Shown here piece after piece: positions 1 through 12,117 of a stretch of DNA of 64,000 nt. The stretch's first letter is position 1. Every line of letters begins with the position of its first letter. The notes beneath the pieces are model-generated. The model saw only the letters and a program-made list of their open reading frames with translations. It did not search any database and was not told the origin of the DNA. The stretch lies in NCBI RefSeq assembly GCF_905220365.1, contig NC_061126.1, forward strand, positions 3,100,001 through 3,164,000. The letters run 5' to 3'. The translations under genes were made by a program, and so were the position numbers. Origin of the DNA: Vanessa cardui (lineage: Eukaryota > Arthropoda > Insecta > Lepidoptera > Nymphalidae).

Positions 1-340
1 GGTTATTCGTGTATTGAGTGTACTTATTGTACATATTAATATACAAACCGTATATAAAATTACATACAAGTGGATATTTCTGAAAACTTGCTTATAATAA
101 TTAAGTAATTTAGCCTGATCTGAACATTTATTGGTGGTTATTACGTCATCGAAAGCCACGAACGACCGCGATTAGTTCATTTGACTTCGATCGTTTCATA
201 AACTGGAGGTAACAAACGAAAAATATATTTTTATAGTATAGATAGAACGAATAAATGGACCACCTTATAATAAGTGATCACTACCGCTCATATACATTTA
301 GCGCTGAAGAAATATTAAATATTCAACACATTGCCAAAGC

Positions 341-425
341 TGCCATCCTTAGGAGCAAACATGTTATGTCTCTTGTGCCTATAGTTACACTGGCTCACTC
401 GTTCATTCACGTCGCATTGCTGTTT
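341..425 (-). repeat. Fragment of a dispersed repeat also seen at 12812-13085
   Basis: The run around TTATGTCTCTTGTGCC followed by ACACTGGCTCACTC is closely similar to part of the repeat at 12812-13085. I read this as an older, truncated copy of the same lepidopteran interspersed family. The family assignment (probably the 3' end of an RTE-type LINE) is from memory and not demonstrated by the sequence. Confidence 0.5.
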
Positions 426-2302
426 TAATAAAATATCTGACCTACCACCAAATATAATAAAATGTAATCCTAAATTATTAGCCATTAAGTCATACCTACT
501 AGTCGTACTTTATAATGTTTATTTTGAAGACAGCACTTAGACTATTTCGTACAGCCGTGTTCCTTTATCTTTTCGCCGCTTCCTACTTATACAACTATAA
601 CTCCCGTGAACAGAGTTGTTAGCTGCCTCTGCTATATATCATAGCTGTTAATCTCGGTGTTTGCTCCATTATAAAATAAACAGTGGCTTTAGACTTGTTC
701 TATGCACGTAATGGCGTTGTACAAGCATCATCACAAGTGTTATAAATTATTTCAAACACTTTTAAGATCTCCTTCAAAAATAATATACAAGTGTTTTTTC
801 ATAATCATAAACTGTATTTTTTTTTATTAAATGCAAGAGAATAAGTTAGAAATCTTTATTGTATTTAAGTATCCAGAAGCAATTTATAATCAAACAATAA
901 ATTATTATTAGTGTCGTAACAAAATTTTAATCCAGTAATTTAATAATTTGTAACATTACAACCCGCCAAATGCAATTGATGCTAATTAATGCAAAACGAA
1001 CTACGCAGTTTGGAGTACAAAAACATAAGCACATTTATTATATCTTGTTTACAGCAGTTTACCGGCTTTGACCAATAAATTACAAACTGGAACGCCGTTA
1101 AGTTTTATGTTATTGTCACAGTGTTATCTCAAAGCAACTCATACGTTGAAATAGTCTAATTAATATCCATAACATGGTTTTGATTTCTCGTTATAAATCT
1201 TAAGCCTTCAGTCATTTATCTGCTTTAGAACCGGAGCTAGGTTTGCCATTCATCTCCCTTGCTCTGGACATTGTTATATAGGCAAGCCAGTCCGAAAATT
1301 GTCTAGAATTAGTGAAAAGGGTTTATTGGCATGGCATAAAACTGAATAAATCAAAAATAATTATCTAATCAGAGAAGTCAAACTTCAGCAACTTATCAAA
1401 TACACCTCGACAGTAAACTTAACGCGAGCTATAATTTATAAATAACGCAAAAGATTATTACAGTTGTTCAATGCCAATTTACCATGTTTTTTATATTTTG
1501 TTGGTGGAGGTCTACATTTCAACATTATTTACAAATGTCTTTTTCATGAGACTAATATGGGTTTATTAAATAACTGTAATAATAAAAATAACCATGTTAA
1601 TTTAAAATCTTAAACATAAAAGATATAAACTAGATTTTTTAATTTGTTTCTACCATTCTTCTGGCAACCCTACTTGATGCAAACAATTCGAAATGTTGCA
1701 TTAATTGTAGCACGCGCATCCGAGCTCGTCTCGAACTATCAATCGCATCTCAAAACAATCTTGATAGTTGCTTCGTTAATTCGTACCCGCTACTTGTCTG
1801 CAGCATCTATTCAAATCGGATCAATTAATGGTTTTATTGTTAAGAAAATTGCATTGTTAAGTTTATAAACAATATATATAAATTGGTATATTCTTTTATG
1901 AATGCCTTAAATTATAACCAACTTAATTGTAAAACCATTATTTTAAAGAGTGAATACTGATGACACAACACTATAAACAAAACTCACAAATGTTCACAAA
2001 ACTCCTCAAAGAAATACAAGTGTGTATTTTTAATCTGTATTTAATTCTTTTAAATTGAATTAACGCTTTTAGTTTCAAAGTGTACTTTTAATTGGTTAAC
2101 GATTACCCAAAAGATTTATAGCTGAAAACGCTTGCTTAGTGGTGTGTTAACTTCTTGTAAAGGCGTAATCTTGATTAATAATACTCTGCCAACATAAATA
2201 TTTTGCGCGAAACATCAAATACCTTAACAAAAGAAATAAGTAAGGTTAAAAAAATAGCTTACCATCAAAACGATAATACAAATAAAAACACTAGCCTTAT
2301 CT

Positions 2303-2512
2303 ACATTATTATTATAAATGTGAAAGTAACTTTGTCTGTCTGTCTGTTTGTCCCACTTTCATGAGCAAACCGCTGAACTGAATTTAATGAAATTTGGTGT
2401 GAAGCAAACTTAAACTACTAGAAAACATAATGGCTTTTTGCTTAACACATGACAACCAACACTTTAAAACGCAAGTGGAGCCGTGGGCGACTACTAGTAT
2501 TATTATATGATG
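2303..2512. repeat. Dispersed arthropod repeat fragment (CTGTCTGTCTGT core)
   Basis: The segment opens with TATTATAAATGTGAAAGTAA and a CTGT microsatellite. It continues with an 'AAACCGCTGAACTGA...GATGAAATTTGG'-like block (here AATGAAATTTGG) and ends near GCCGTGGGCGACTACTAGTA. This composition is characteristic of a very common arthropod interspersed repeat, recognised from memory. No open reading frame or target duplication is evident. Confidence 0.45.
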
Positions 2513-2524
2513 TATTCTAAAATA

Positions 2525-2745
2525 GCAAAAATCAAAAATCAAAATAAAAATTAACTTTATTCAAATGGGCTTTTACAAGCACTTTTGAATCGTCATTTAA
2601 CAATTAAATGAAGCTACCTCCGCGCCGGTTCGGAAAGTAGATTCTACCGAGAAGAACCGGCAAGAAACTCAGTAGTTACTCTTTTTCAACATTTAAAAAA
2701 ATACAGTCATGTTAGTTAATACAATTATTTAAATTAATATAATAT
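2525..2745 (-). mobile_element. LINE 3'-tail fragment, reverse orientation
   Basis: The reverse complement matches the 3' untranslated end of the LINE at 15516-18071. It has the block GAGTTTCTTGCCGGTTCTTC, the ACTTTCCGAACCGG block and a terminal TTTTGA-repeat tail (AATCAAAAATCAAAAT on the plus strand). It is a severely 5'-truncated dead copy of that family, lying just upstream of the first visible Shank exon. Confidence 0.8.
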
Positions 2746-2795
2746 TAATATTAAGCTTTTGACTAATAAAATTAAATGTTTTTATTTATTTCCAG

Positions 2796-3630
2796 GAATT
2801 GAAAGAGAGCTTCAACTATGGTCTGTTCTGCCCACCTGTCAACGGCAAGGCCGGTAAGTTCCTGGATGAGGAACGACGTCTCGGTGACTATCCCTTCAAC
2901 GGACCTGTTGGATACCTCGAGGTGAGGACCGAGTGCCTTCTAACTTACCTTGTCTTTTGAAACTTCTAGAACAATCTAGTAGATTGTTCTACGAACGAAA
3001 AACGGTTATGCAATATCATATCATAATATCTTTTATTATTCCCTATATAAGATTCCGTAAAATAATATTTTTAATACATAGAATAATATGGTTGATAATG
3101 AAGAGTAATCTAGAAAACTACAGATGAAAATACGGAGCTTGTTTTTTAAAAAATGTTAAGACTCTCTTTCTCTGTTTGTATTTTAATATCTCTTTTCAAA
3201 GCATAAAAAGAGTTTTGAAGTTACATTTATTTTATATTCAATTTATCCAAAAGCATATATTTTATATTATGTCATCATTTCATTAGTAGGGTATGATATA
3301 TAGTTCTTAAATTTGTTTATATTACTTGTGTTCTAAACAAAAGCTCCTTCCAAAATGTTTAGACTACATAAGTTAGAATATTTTGTGTTACATATGTTAT
3401 GCCTAAAATTACTCGGACTTTTTATAATTGTAAATATTATTTTTTCCAGTTGAAATATAAAAGACGCGTGTACAAGATGTTGAAACTGGACGAGAAGACA
3501 CTGAAAGCATTGCACTCGCGAGCGAATCTACGACGCTTCTTGGAACACGTGACGCACGCGCAGATAGACAAAATTACGAAGGCATGCGCCAAAGGACTCG
3601 ATCCCAATTTTCATTGTCAAGATACTGGCG
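2796..3630 (+). CDS. Shank: Shank exons 1-2: end of SPN domain
   Basis: Exon 2796-2921 encodes the strongly conserved Shank signature around NYGLF, GKFLDEER and PFNGPVGYLE. Exon 3450-3630 continues with LKYKRRVYKML, then ANLRRFLEHV and GLDPNFHCQD, which leads into the first ankyrin repeat. In Shanks this N-terminal ubiquitin-like SPN fold packs on the ankyrin repeats and binds small GTPases such as Ras and Rap. Acceptors are TTTCCAG and TTTTTTCCAG; donors are GTGAGG and GTAAGT. Phase runs 0 then 1 into the next exon. Confidence 0.92.
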
Positions 3631-6600
3631 GTAAGTTATATTACGAAAAATTAAAAAAAATTTTAAAAAGTATAGCTTAACTTATCTTTATCCGACAAGA
3701 ATAGAAAACAGCACACAAGTATCACAGTGCGTGTGGTATGGTGTTTATATGTGTGGGTGTGTGTAGTGTAAGTGTCTATAGTTTCATGAGAACTAAACAA
3801 TAATATTAACGAGAATAAAGTATTTTTAAAGCACAAATACAAATTTGAATATTATTGCTATAGTAATAAAATTAAAATTCGTACAGGAATGGAAACTAAA
3901 AAGCCTTTGCATACATTTATAATATTTATAATTTTATGAAAAACGATGCACCCACAGAAACGGTATTATTTGTTACTTTTAATAGTTCCGAGCAAGAATA
4001 AATTAGCAATTAAGTTAAACAAGAGCACGAACGCTATGTCTTGTAGAGATTCAATAAAAAATAACCTCAACTTGAGTAGAAAACAATTTTTATTGTTCAA
4101 GCGATGAGATTAAAGTATAGATATAGAATAATGTTCAGATCAAATCTCATCGTAACTGCGCACGATACACCTGCAGTTACGAACTCTAGTCACGATTGCT
4201 GCAAATCTCGCTCGAATAACTCGCGGCTCGTCCATTCATAATGAAACGACTTGTTTTACAGACAGACGGAAGCCACTGTTATCAACGTATAGGTTACATG
4301 ATGTTTATCTCTCATTGTTCCTCTACTTAGCACCACTAACTTATAATGGATAAATTATGCCTTCAAACGTAGACATTATCCATTGTTATAAAAACGTTTA
4401 TCCTGTCTTACTAGAAATGCAGAGGTTAACCTACTAAGTCTAGAAGACATGGAAATTTTAACTTAGTAGTACCCTTGTGCCTACTACCATAACAACTACA
4501 ACAACAGCCTGTAAATTCCCACTGCTGGGCTAAAGGCCTTCTCTCCCTTTGAGGAGAAGGTTTGGAACATATTCCACCACGCTGTTCCAATGCGGGTTGG
4601 TGGAATACACATGTAGCAGAATTTCTATGAAATTTGTCACATGCAGGTTTCCTCACGATGTTTTCCTTCACCGCTGAGCACGAGATGAATTATAAAGACA
4701 AATTAAGCACATGAATCAGCGGTGCTTGCCTGGGTTTGAACCCGCAATCATCGGTTAAGATGCACGCGTTCTAACCACTGGGCCATCTCGACTCTACTAC
4801 CTTAAGTAGTACCCGGAATTTCGCCTGTATGAAGTCAGGATGATCAGCTAGTATGAATAATGGACGTCATTGTTCACTCTGTACAGTATAATTCTTACGG
4901 AATTCCATTGTATCAGTTCATATTGTTTTGAATACCGTTTCAATCATGTGTGGATAATTCGCGTTAAATATTCCGACCTTGAGATCGAGTGAAACTAATT
5001 GACTATTCATAGTACACATTTAATATTTCATTTTCATAATGTATTTAAATATTATTTATTATATTAATTTTTTTATATTATTGTATTTTTTATTAACGAA
5101 TATAAAATGATAAAATAAAAAGAATATACCAAACGCAACATAAATTGACGACCATAACTAGCTTAAAACTGTAATGGGTACCTTTATACCACTTTTTCTT
5201 ACTTCATTTATACAAAATTTTACTACTATTCAATAATATTGTCACCAAATGGTCGCGCCAATGAATGAAGATGGTGAAATAAGACCTAAAATACTCTTGA
5301 ATTGTGAATTTACTCAATTTTACATAATATTTTATGTAATTATGTAAATAATTTATTAAATTATTTCACGCCCAAGTCTCCATGTGCAATCTTTTTTTCT
5401 TAAAAATGATGTCTCGCTGTAATTATTTTTTCAAACAGCCAGGAGGTTTTATTCAACTCGAACATCCTACCCCCGCTCGAAGTCAGGTTCAGGTAGTAGA
5501 CCAGTATAATTTTTTGCATATTTTTTTCGTTTTTACAGAATCCCCACTTACAATCGCAGCTGGCCTTAAATCACCTGGTAAAGTATTGATCGCTCTCGTA
5601 AATGGTGGAGCTCTTCTCGACTATCGGACTAAAGATGGCAGTACAGCAATGCACCGAGCTGTTGAAAAGAACTCCTTAGAAGCAGTTAAAACTTTATTAG
5701 AACTTGGAGCGTCACCCAATTACAAAGATGGCAAAGGATTAACGCCTTTATATCTATCAGTAACGAACAAAACCGATCCTTTGTTGTGTGAAACGTTACT
5801 CCACGATCATGCGACGATTGGAGCCACTGATTTACAGGGATGGCAAGAAGTTCACCAGGTCTGAAACACATTTAACTTTTTATGTATAGCAAAATTATAG
5901 CCATATGTATTAATAAAGATTTTATTCAATTTTATTATTTTTAAACTGTAAGATTTTTAGAACTTTGATGCAATGTTAGATTATGTTCGTAGGAATTAAT
6001 CTTGTCTTAGCGTTTCCCTAAGACTGTACTTTCATTTAATCGACGATTCTGATAATTAATTGTCATATACTCAAATTCCAGGCTTGTCGAAATGGCTTAG
6101 TACAGCACCTGGACCATCTGCTATTCTACGGCGCGGATATGAATGGACGCAATGCCTCCGGTAACACACCATTGCACGTTTGTGCAGTCAACGCACAAGA
6201 CTCCTGCGCGAGACAGTTACTCTTCAGAGGTTGTGACAAAGAATCCTTGAACTTTGCCAACCAGACACCATATCAGGTATATTGTCTATTCAATAAGTTC
6301 TTGATTGACAGACGCTTGATTTTTGGATCATTTGTAGACCTCACTTTATGGTCTTTTACTGACTCTCATATTGAACCCTAAGTTATAGGTTATTTAATAT
6401 ATAAATATACCCTACTGGGTTTTTATGCTTAATGAATTCTCAGAATGTATAAAACAATTTTATTAATGTTATGAAAGAGATTCTAAATGTTTATAATACT
6501 ATTATCATTACGTTACTTAAAATTAAATCCATTAACTTACAGGTCGCAGTTATAGCCGGAAATTTAGAATTGGCAGAGGTGATAAAGAATTACAAATCAG

Positions 6601-8971
6601 AAGAAGTTGGTGAGTCAGAACTTCTAATTATATGTGCATGGCCTGTGGCTGCTGCTTTATAATAATTATATTATATTGGATGGGACTATGCGCATTATTT
6701 TTGACTATCTGCGCCAAATTTGGTCTGGAACTTTTTTATTAGGTACGCTTTTATTTGAAAATAATTAATCTATAAATGTACTTACTGTATTGGTGTCGTG
6801 GTTTACTTTTGTCTTTTTGATATTTTTAAGCAAACCCCTATTTCCGCTATACACAATGATTCCGATGTTTTCCTATTTGACGCAGATGTGAATATCAATA
6901 GTGACTAAAATTATATCATACATTTAAATATAAGAACACTGCTTTTATATAGCATAGTGTGTATTTTTAATTTATTATATATCTAGCATAGCTGATTTAA
7001 TGTTGAACTATTGCATGAGACCATCCATACTATCTATATCAAGTTATTATTATTTCTATTCCATTGCTTTATATCATAATGGTGATGGTTGTATACTAAA
7101 TATTACAGAGTATTGTAACACGAGAGACACTTAATCGTCAAACGTAACCTCGTATAAATAACACGATTCGTAGAATTAAGTATTATATTATGTATACAGG
7201 TGTATTATATGGTAACAATATTTTATCGTACACAATATGTTTTAATATTTATTTTATAGCACGTTATTTTATTTTAAGTTCAGTATTTTTTCAACATTCG
7301 ACTGTCGTCTATCGCTCCGGGAGATTTTCGAATTATTTTCCCGCACGTTTTTTTTTACTATTAGTTTGTTCGGTTGGTAACGAAACGATTACAGTTCCGT
7401 TTCGCGGTCCGCCGCGCTACAACCCGCGGAGGCGCTCGGGCGCGTGGGGCGGCTGGTGGAGCGCCGGCGACCGCTCGTCGCTCGCGTCGTCCACGCGCAT
7501 CCCCGCCGAGCTGGACGCGCTGCTGCGCCGCCCGCCCGGCGCCACGCACTCGCCCTGCAGCCTCGACAGGCCCTTCTCGTCCGCCTCCTCGAGCATCAGC
7601 GACGCGAGCCACCCCAGCCACGAGGACGACGCCAGCATCCTCACAGGTAAAGCGTCACTCCGCCACGCCGGCACGGGCGCGCGTCCGTGCGACAACAACC
7701 ATCACCATGCACCGACCACTCACGAAACCATCGTTGCATGTTCTGTGTTAATGTAAATAATCTAGATGTTTCCACGGTCCGCTTGTTCGCTTCATTCCTT
7801 TCGACTTGTTTTTAGGGTTACCTTTCTCTCTTAGGGATCCTTTCGACCCTTGCGTGATCTAAATCCATAGATGTGTGATTTGTTACTTTACCTAATTAAA
7901 ATTATAATAATAATTAAAGCTATAGGATTATAAAAAGTACCTCCGTACATTCCGAGAAGGACTCGACATATCGACTAAATTAACGTCGATGTATAAAATC
8001 GAAAAGTAGTCAGTGAAACGGAGACCGGGCGAATGTCGTGACGGTGGAAATGACGCGCGAGCGCGGACGTGTCGGCAGATAAGAGCGCGGGCGACACTAG
8101 CGACATCATCTCGGACTCGAGCGGCGTGGGCACGAGCACGTCCGACACCACCACGTGCTCGCTGCAGGGCGGCGCCACCGTCGTGTGCCTCACGCCGTGC
8201 GAGCCCGCCGCGCCCGGACACCTGCGCCTCAACCAGGGGGACATCATCGAAGGTACACTCGAAACTTTGCTCTGCTATCCATTCAGACGTAGGAGCGTAT
8301 AAGTAAACCACATCAAAAATATAAATAATTTAGATTAAGATTTTATTTCAAGTAAAAGAAAAACTTCGACAGTTTTCAACGTTATAAGTAAAACGGTGTT
8401 CTCAAGGAAGTGAATGATCATATTTTGCACTGACTAATTTAATGTTTGCAATTTTGACTAACATGCATAAAACAGAGAATGAATACAGGCATTTGACGCT
8501 CTGAAGACTCATGTAACACGTTACAATACATTTGTCCATACATTAATAACAAATACATTCACAAAAATAACAAACCTTTTTTAATAATATTCAAGCTTGA
8601 TTTGTGTGAAAAACGCAAAAAGAAGATAAAGAGAAAATAACTTAATTTGGGAAACAAATGTTTCACTGAAACGTTAACTAAAAAAAAGGTGGTCCGAAAA
8701 TACTTTTCAAAATGTTACTCTGTTACCATTATCCCACCATAGAGGTTTATTTCTAGAAACAAAAACTATTTTAACTCTTGGCTATGACACAAAAAATATA
8801 AAACTATAACCAACCACATGTAACCACCGCAGTAACTGGAGCAACGGATGAAGGGTTACTGGAGGGTACCGTTCGAGGGTCGGCAGCTAGCGGGCTCTTC
8901 CCCGCGCACTGCGTGCAAGAAGTGCGGCTGCGGCAAAACGCACACCTGCACCAGGTGGGTGACATAGCTTT

Positions 8972-9020
<49 letters not shown>

Positions 9021-12000
9021 CCTGTAAATTCCCGCTGCTGGGCTAAAGGCCTCCTCTCCCTTTGAGAAAGTTTGGAGCATATTCCACACGGTGGAATACA
9101 CATGTGGCGGAATTTCTATGGAATTTTGTCACATGCAGGTCTCCTCACGATGCTTTCCTTCACCGCTGAGCACGAGATGAATTATAAAGACAAATTAAGC
9201 ACATGAATCAGCGGTGCTTGCCTGGGTATGAACCTGCAATCATCGGTTAAGATGCACGCGTTCTAACCACTGGGCCATCTCGACTCTCACATGGCTTTAC
9301 ATGGATAGCAAATTACTATTTTACATTGTATTATATAAGAAAATAGTTGACGAATAATAGAATACTATAACGCCGCTACGCAGTTCCCATTCAACATATT
9401 CGTTAATTTTATAAACATTGTGCATTTTTTTATATTACTGTCCGAAATTAAAGTTTATGCATTGTTAATGTCCTTTAATGGGACTGACTTACCAGTGTTG
9501 GACAAAAGTCCCAAAATAAAATAAGAATAAAAAAAAAATGTCCTTTATAAAAGTACTGAATATTATAAATTTGCTTCAACGAGTTTGATCGCAATAATAG
9601 GCGATGTGTAACAACGTGATTAAAATGTTGTACTACGACTAACGTCACAAAGACGTAACGAAACGTTTAATTTGGATGTTTGCTGTTTTCAGGTCCTTTC
9701 ATCGGGGCCTATCCACCACTCACGAGTAACGGGTCGGAGAGAGATGGCACTGAGTAAAACTTACAGTGCCACTGCGCCTAGGATAAAGAAAACGTAAGTA
9801 CACGGCCAGTAAAATAGTTAGGATGTTTTTCTTTAAACCTTAGCGCCTACACTCATAAATAGATAGTTCAATTAAAATTTTAGTGATTCAAACATTTTGT
9901 AAAAAAAAAACTTTTTCGTTGCAATAATATTTCAAGTAAGGTGATACTTATATATTCTATCCTGGGTGCAAATATACTGCTCCGGGTTTGGAAGGTCGAA
10001 TCAAAATCTGTTAATATAATAACAGCAATCTTTTGTTTAATATTTGGCAGTGTTTATCGCTTATAATTACGAATAAACTACTCCGAAATTTTCCGATTGG
10101 GTCAAATTTGCCATTCTATTGAATTATGATAATTGAATAATGGATAGTACACATCTAAACGCGCTTGCACTTGTGTACAACAATAAATATAACCTGTGTA
10201 GTTGGTTTCGCATACAAGTCCTGGTCAAAATCAAACAGGCGAACAACGGCATAAGCCATAACAAATATAATAATAGGTTGGGGAAAAAGTTTCTTCGTAT
10301 TTTATATGAAAATTCAAAAAGTTTGTTTTATAGTTTATTTACATTTGACTAAAGTATGTAGGTGCCATTTTGTTACATAACTTTTTGCCATCTTGTTGGT
10401 AGTAACATGATCCCATTGCTGTAAAAAATTTTGGGGCTTCTGATCGAAAATCTGCAACAAGCGGTTTTGGCAGTCCTCTCGTGATGTTAACCTGACACTG
10501 CCTAAGGAATTCTGCAGAGACCGAAACAGATGAAAATCTGAAGGTGCAAGGTCAGGACTATACGGCGGATGCATTAATACCTCCCAGCCAAACTCTCGTA
10601 ATTTTTGTTGAGTGGCTAAAGATGTGTGAGGTCTAGCGTTGTCATGGTGAAAAACCACACCCCTTCTGTTGATCAATTCTGGCCGCTTTCTCTCAGTTTC
10701 TTGCTTCAATCTCATCAATTGTTCGCAATACAGTTCTGAATCGATGGTACTGCCGGGCGGTAACAGCTCATAATGAATGATGCCCTTCCAATCCCACCAT
10801 ACACACAGCATTACCTTGTTGCGAGTTAATCCGGGTTTTGCCACAGTCTGTGAAGCTTGACCGGCCTTTGACCACGATCTTTTTCGCACGTTCTTGTCGT
10901 ATGTGATCCACTTTTCATCACCAGTTATCAGCTTCTTCAAAAATGGTTCGGTTTCATTACGTCGTAATAAAGAATCACAAATGAGTACACGGTTAATTAG
11001 GTTTCTTTCAGTGAGTTCATGAGGCACCCATATATTGAGCTTTTTTGTGTACCCAGCTTTATTCAAATGAGTCAAAACCGTTTTGTGGTCAATTGCCAGT
11101 TCTTCAGCTACATCGTAACTACTAATATGCCGATCTTGCTCCACTTTTTCAAAAATGGCATCAATTTCGTCCGTAACAGGGCGACCAGAGCGAGATGCAT
11201 CATGGATATCAAAATTTCCGGCTTGAAAACGCTTAAACCAAACTTGCGCTACTCTCACAGATACTGCATTAGGTCCATAAACATCAATTTTTTTCGCGGC
11301 TTGAGTTGCATTTTTACCTTTTTTATAGTAAACTTTTAAAATGTATCGAATTTCTTCTTTAGATTCACTCATTTTAACAACAACAGAAACAAATGAAAAT
11401 CACACAAATTCCTAATTTGAATTTGGAAGTGCCTTCTTTAAAATTAAAACTTTATAATGATACCAAAACCAGCCAGATACAAATGGTATAGCCAAAGAGA
11501 TTTTAGTACAAGTTCATACATACTATATGCGAAAAGACTTTTTCCCCAACCTAATAATACACAGTCATAGGACCAGATCTAACTGTTAATATAAAATACT
11601 TATCTGTTTAATACAACGTGTACATTGTTTTATTATAATTAATTGCAATATAAACAAACGTTGAAGTTTTGCAAACAATACAATATGTATCAAACAAGTT
11701 GTCAGTTGTGAATCAACCTTTAATCAATGTGCATCCCGAAGCATATCTGCAAACGGGCCTACACTAGTACTCTCGGCTTAAAATCAATATGTTCCTCAAA
11801 AATTCTTCGGAAATTCTTAACAAGAAGCAAACTGTATGTATGCATTTTCATCAACACCAAATCACAAAAGTAATCATTCGATTTAAAATGAAATCAGCCT
11901 ACTTTCGAGATCACTAATGTTTCGGCTGAAGAGTTATTTGTTTGTTAACATATATACAATAATATTTTCGTTTAAAGGGTGCAAACCTAAACTCGAGAAG

Positions 12001-12072
12001 TTTTCCCGTGCACCCTGCGTCATCGACTCTAATTATTACAAAAGTAAAAATTGATTAAAAAAAAGGATATTC

Positions 12073-12117
<45 letters not shown>

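Larger units (their letters stand above)
1..2795. other. Upstream intron of Shank (AT-rich, no exon recognised)
   Basis: AT-rich DNA without a convincing coding exon. The first recognisable Shank exon begins at 2796 with an acceptor and an open phase, so this stretch is most simply intron. It contains three repeat fragments listed separately (341-425, 2303-2512, 2525-2745). The longest open frame (1644-1868) has no family resemblance and no flanking splice logic. Earlier Shank exons, including the start codon, must lie outside the window or be unrecognisable here. Confidence 0.6.

Noticed and set aside
4426..4671. Minus-strand ORF with many Cys and Arg; near-identical ORFs at 13549-13932 and 28969-29316
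   Set aside because: These are accidental translations of SINE family 1 copies; the shared peptide simply follows the repeat.
4700..4795. tRNA-like segments with A and B boxes in each SINE (also at 9190-9288, 13960-14052, 34373-34470, 15340-15425)
   Set aside because: The boxes are present, but a paired acceptor stem and anticodon arm cannot be formed, and the segments continue into SINE bodies. They are SINE promoters, not tRNA genes.
8804..9103. Minus-strand ORF with a run of 16 cysteines
   Set aside because: The Cys run is the (TGT)n reading of the SINE CAA tail; it is not a protein.
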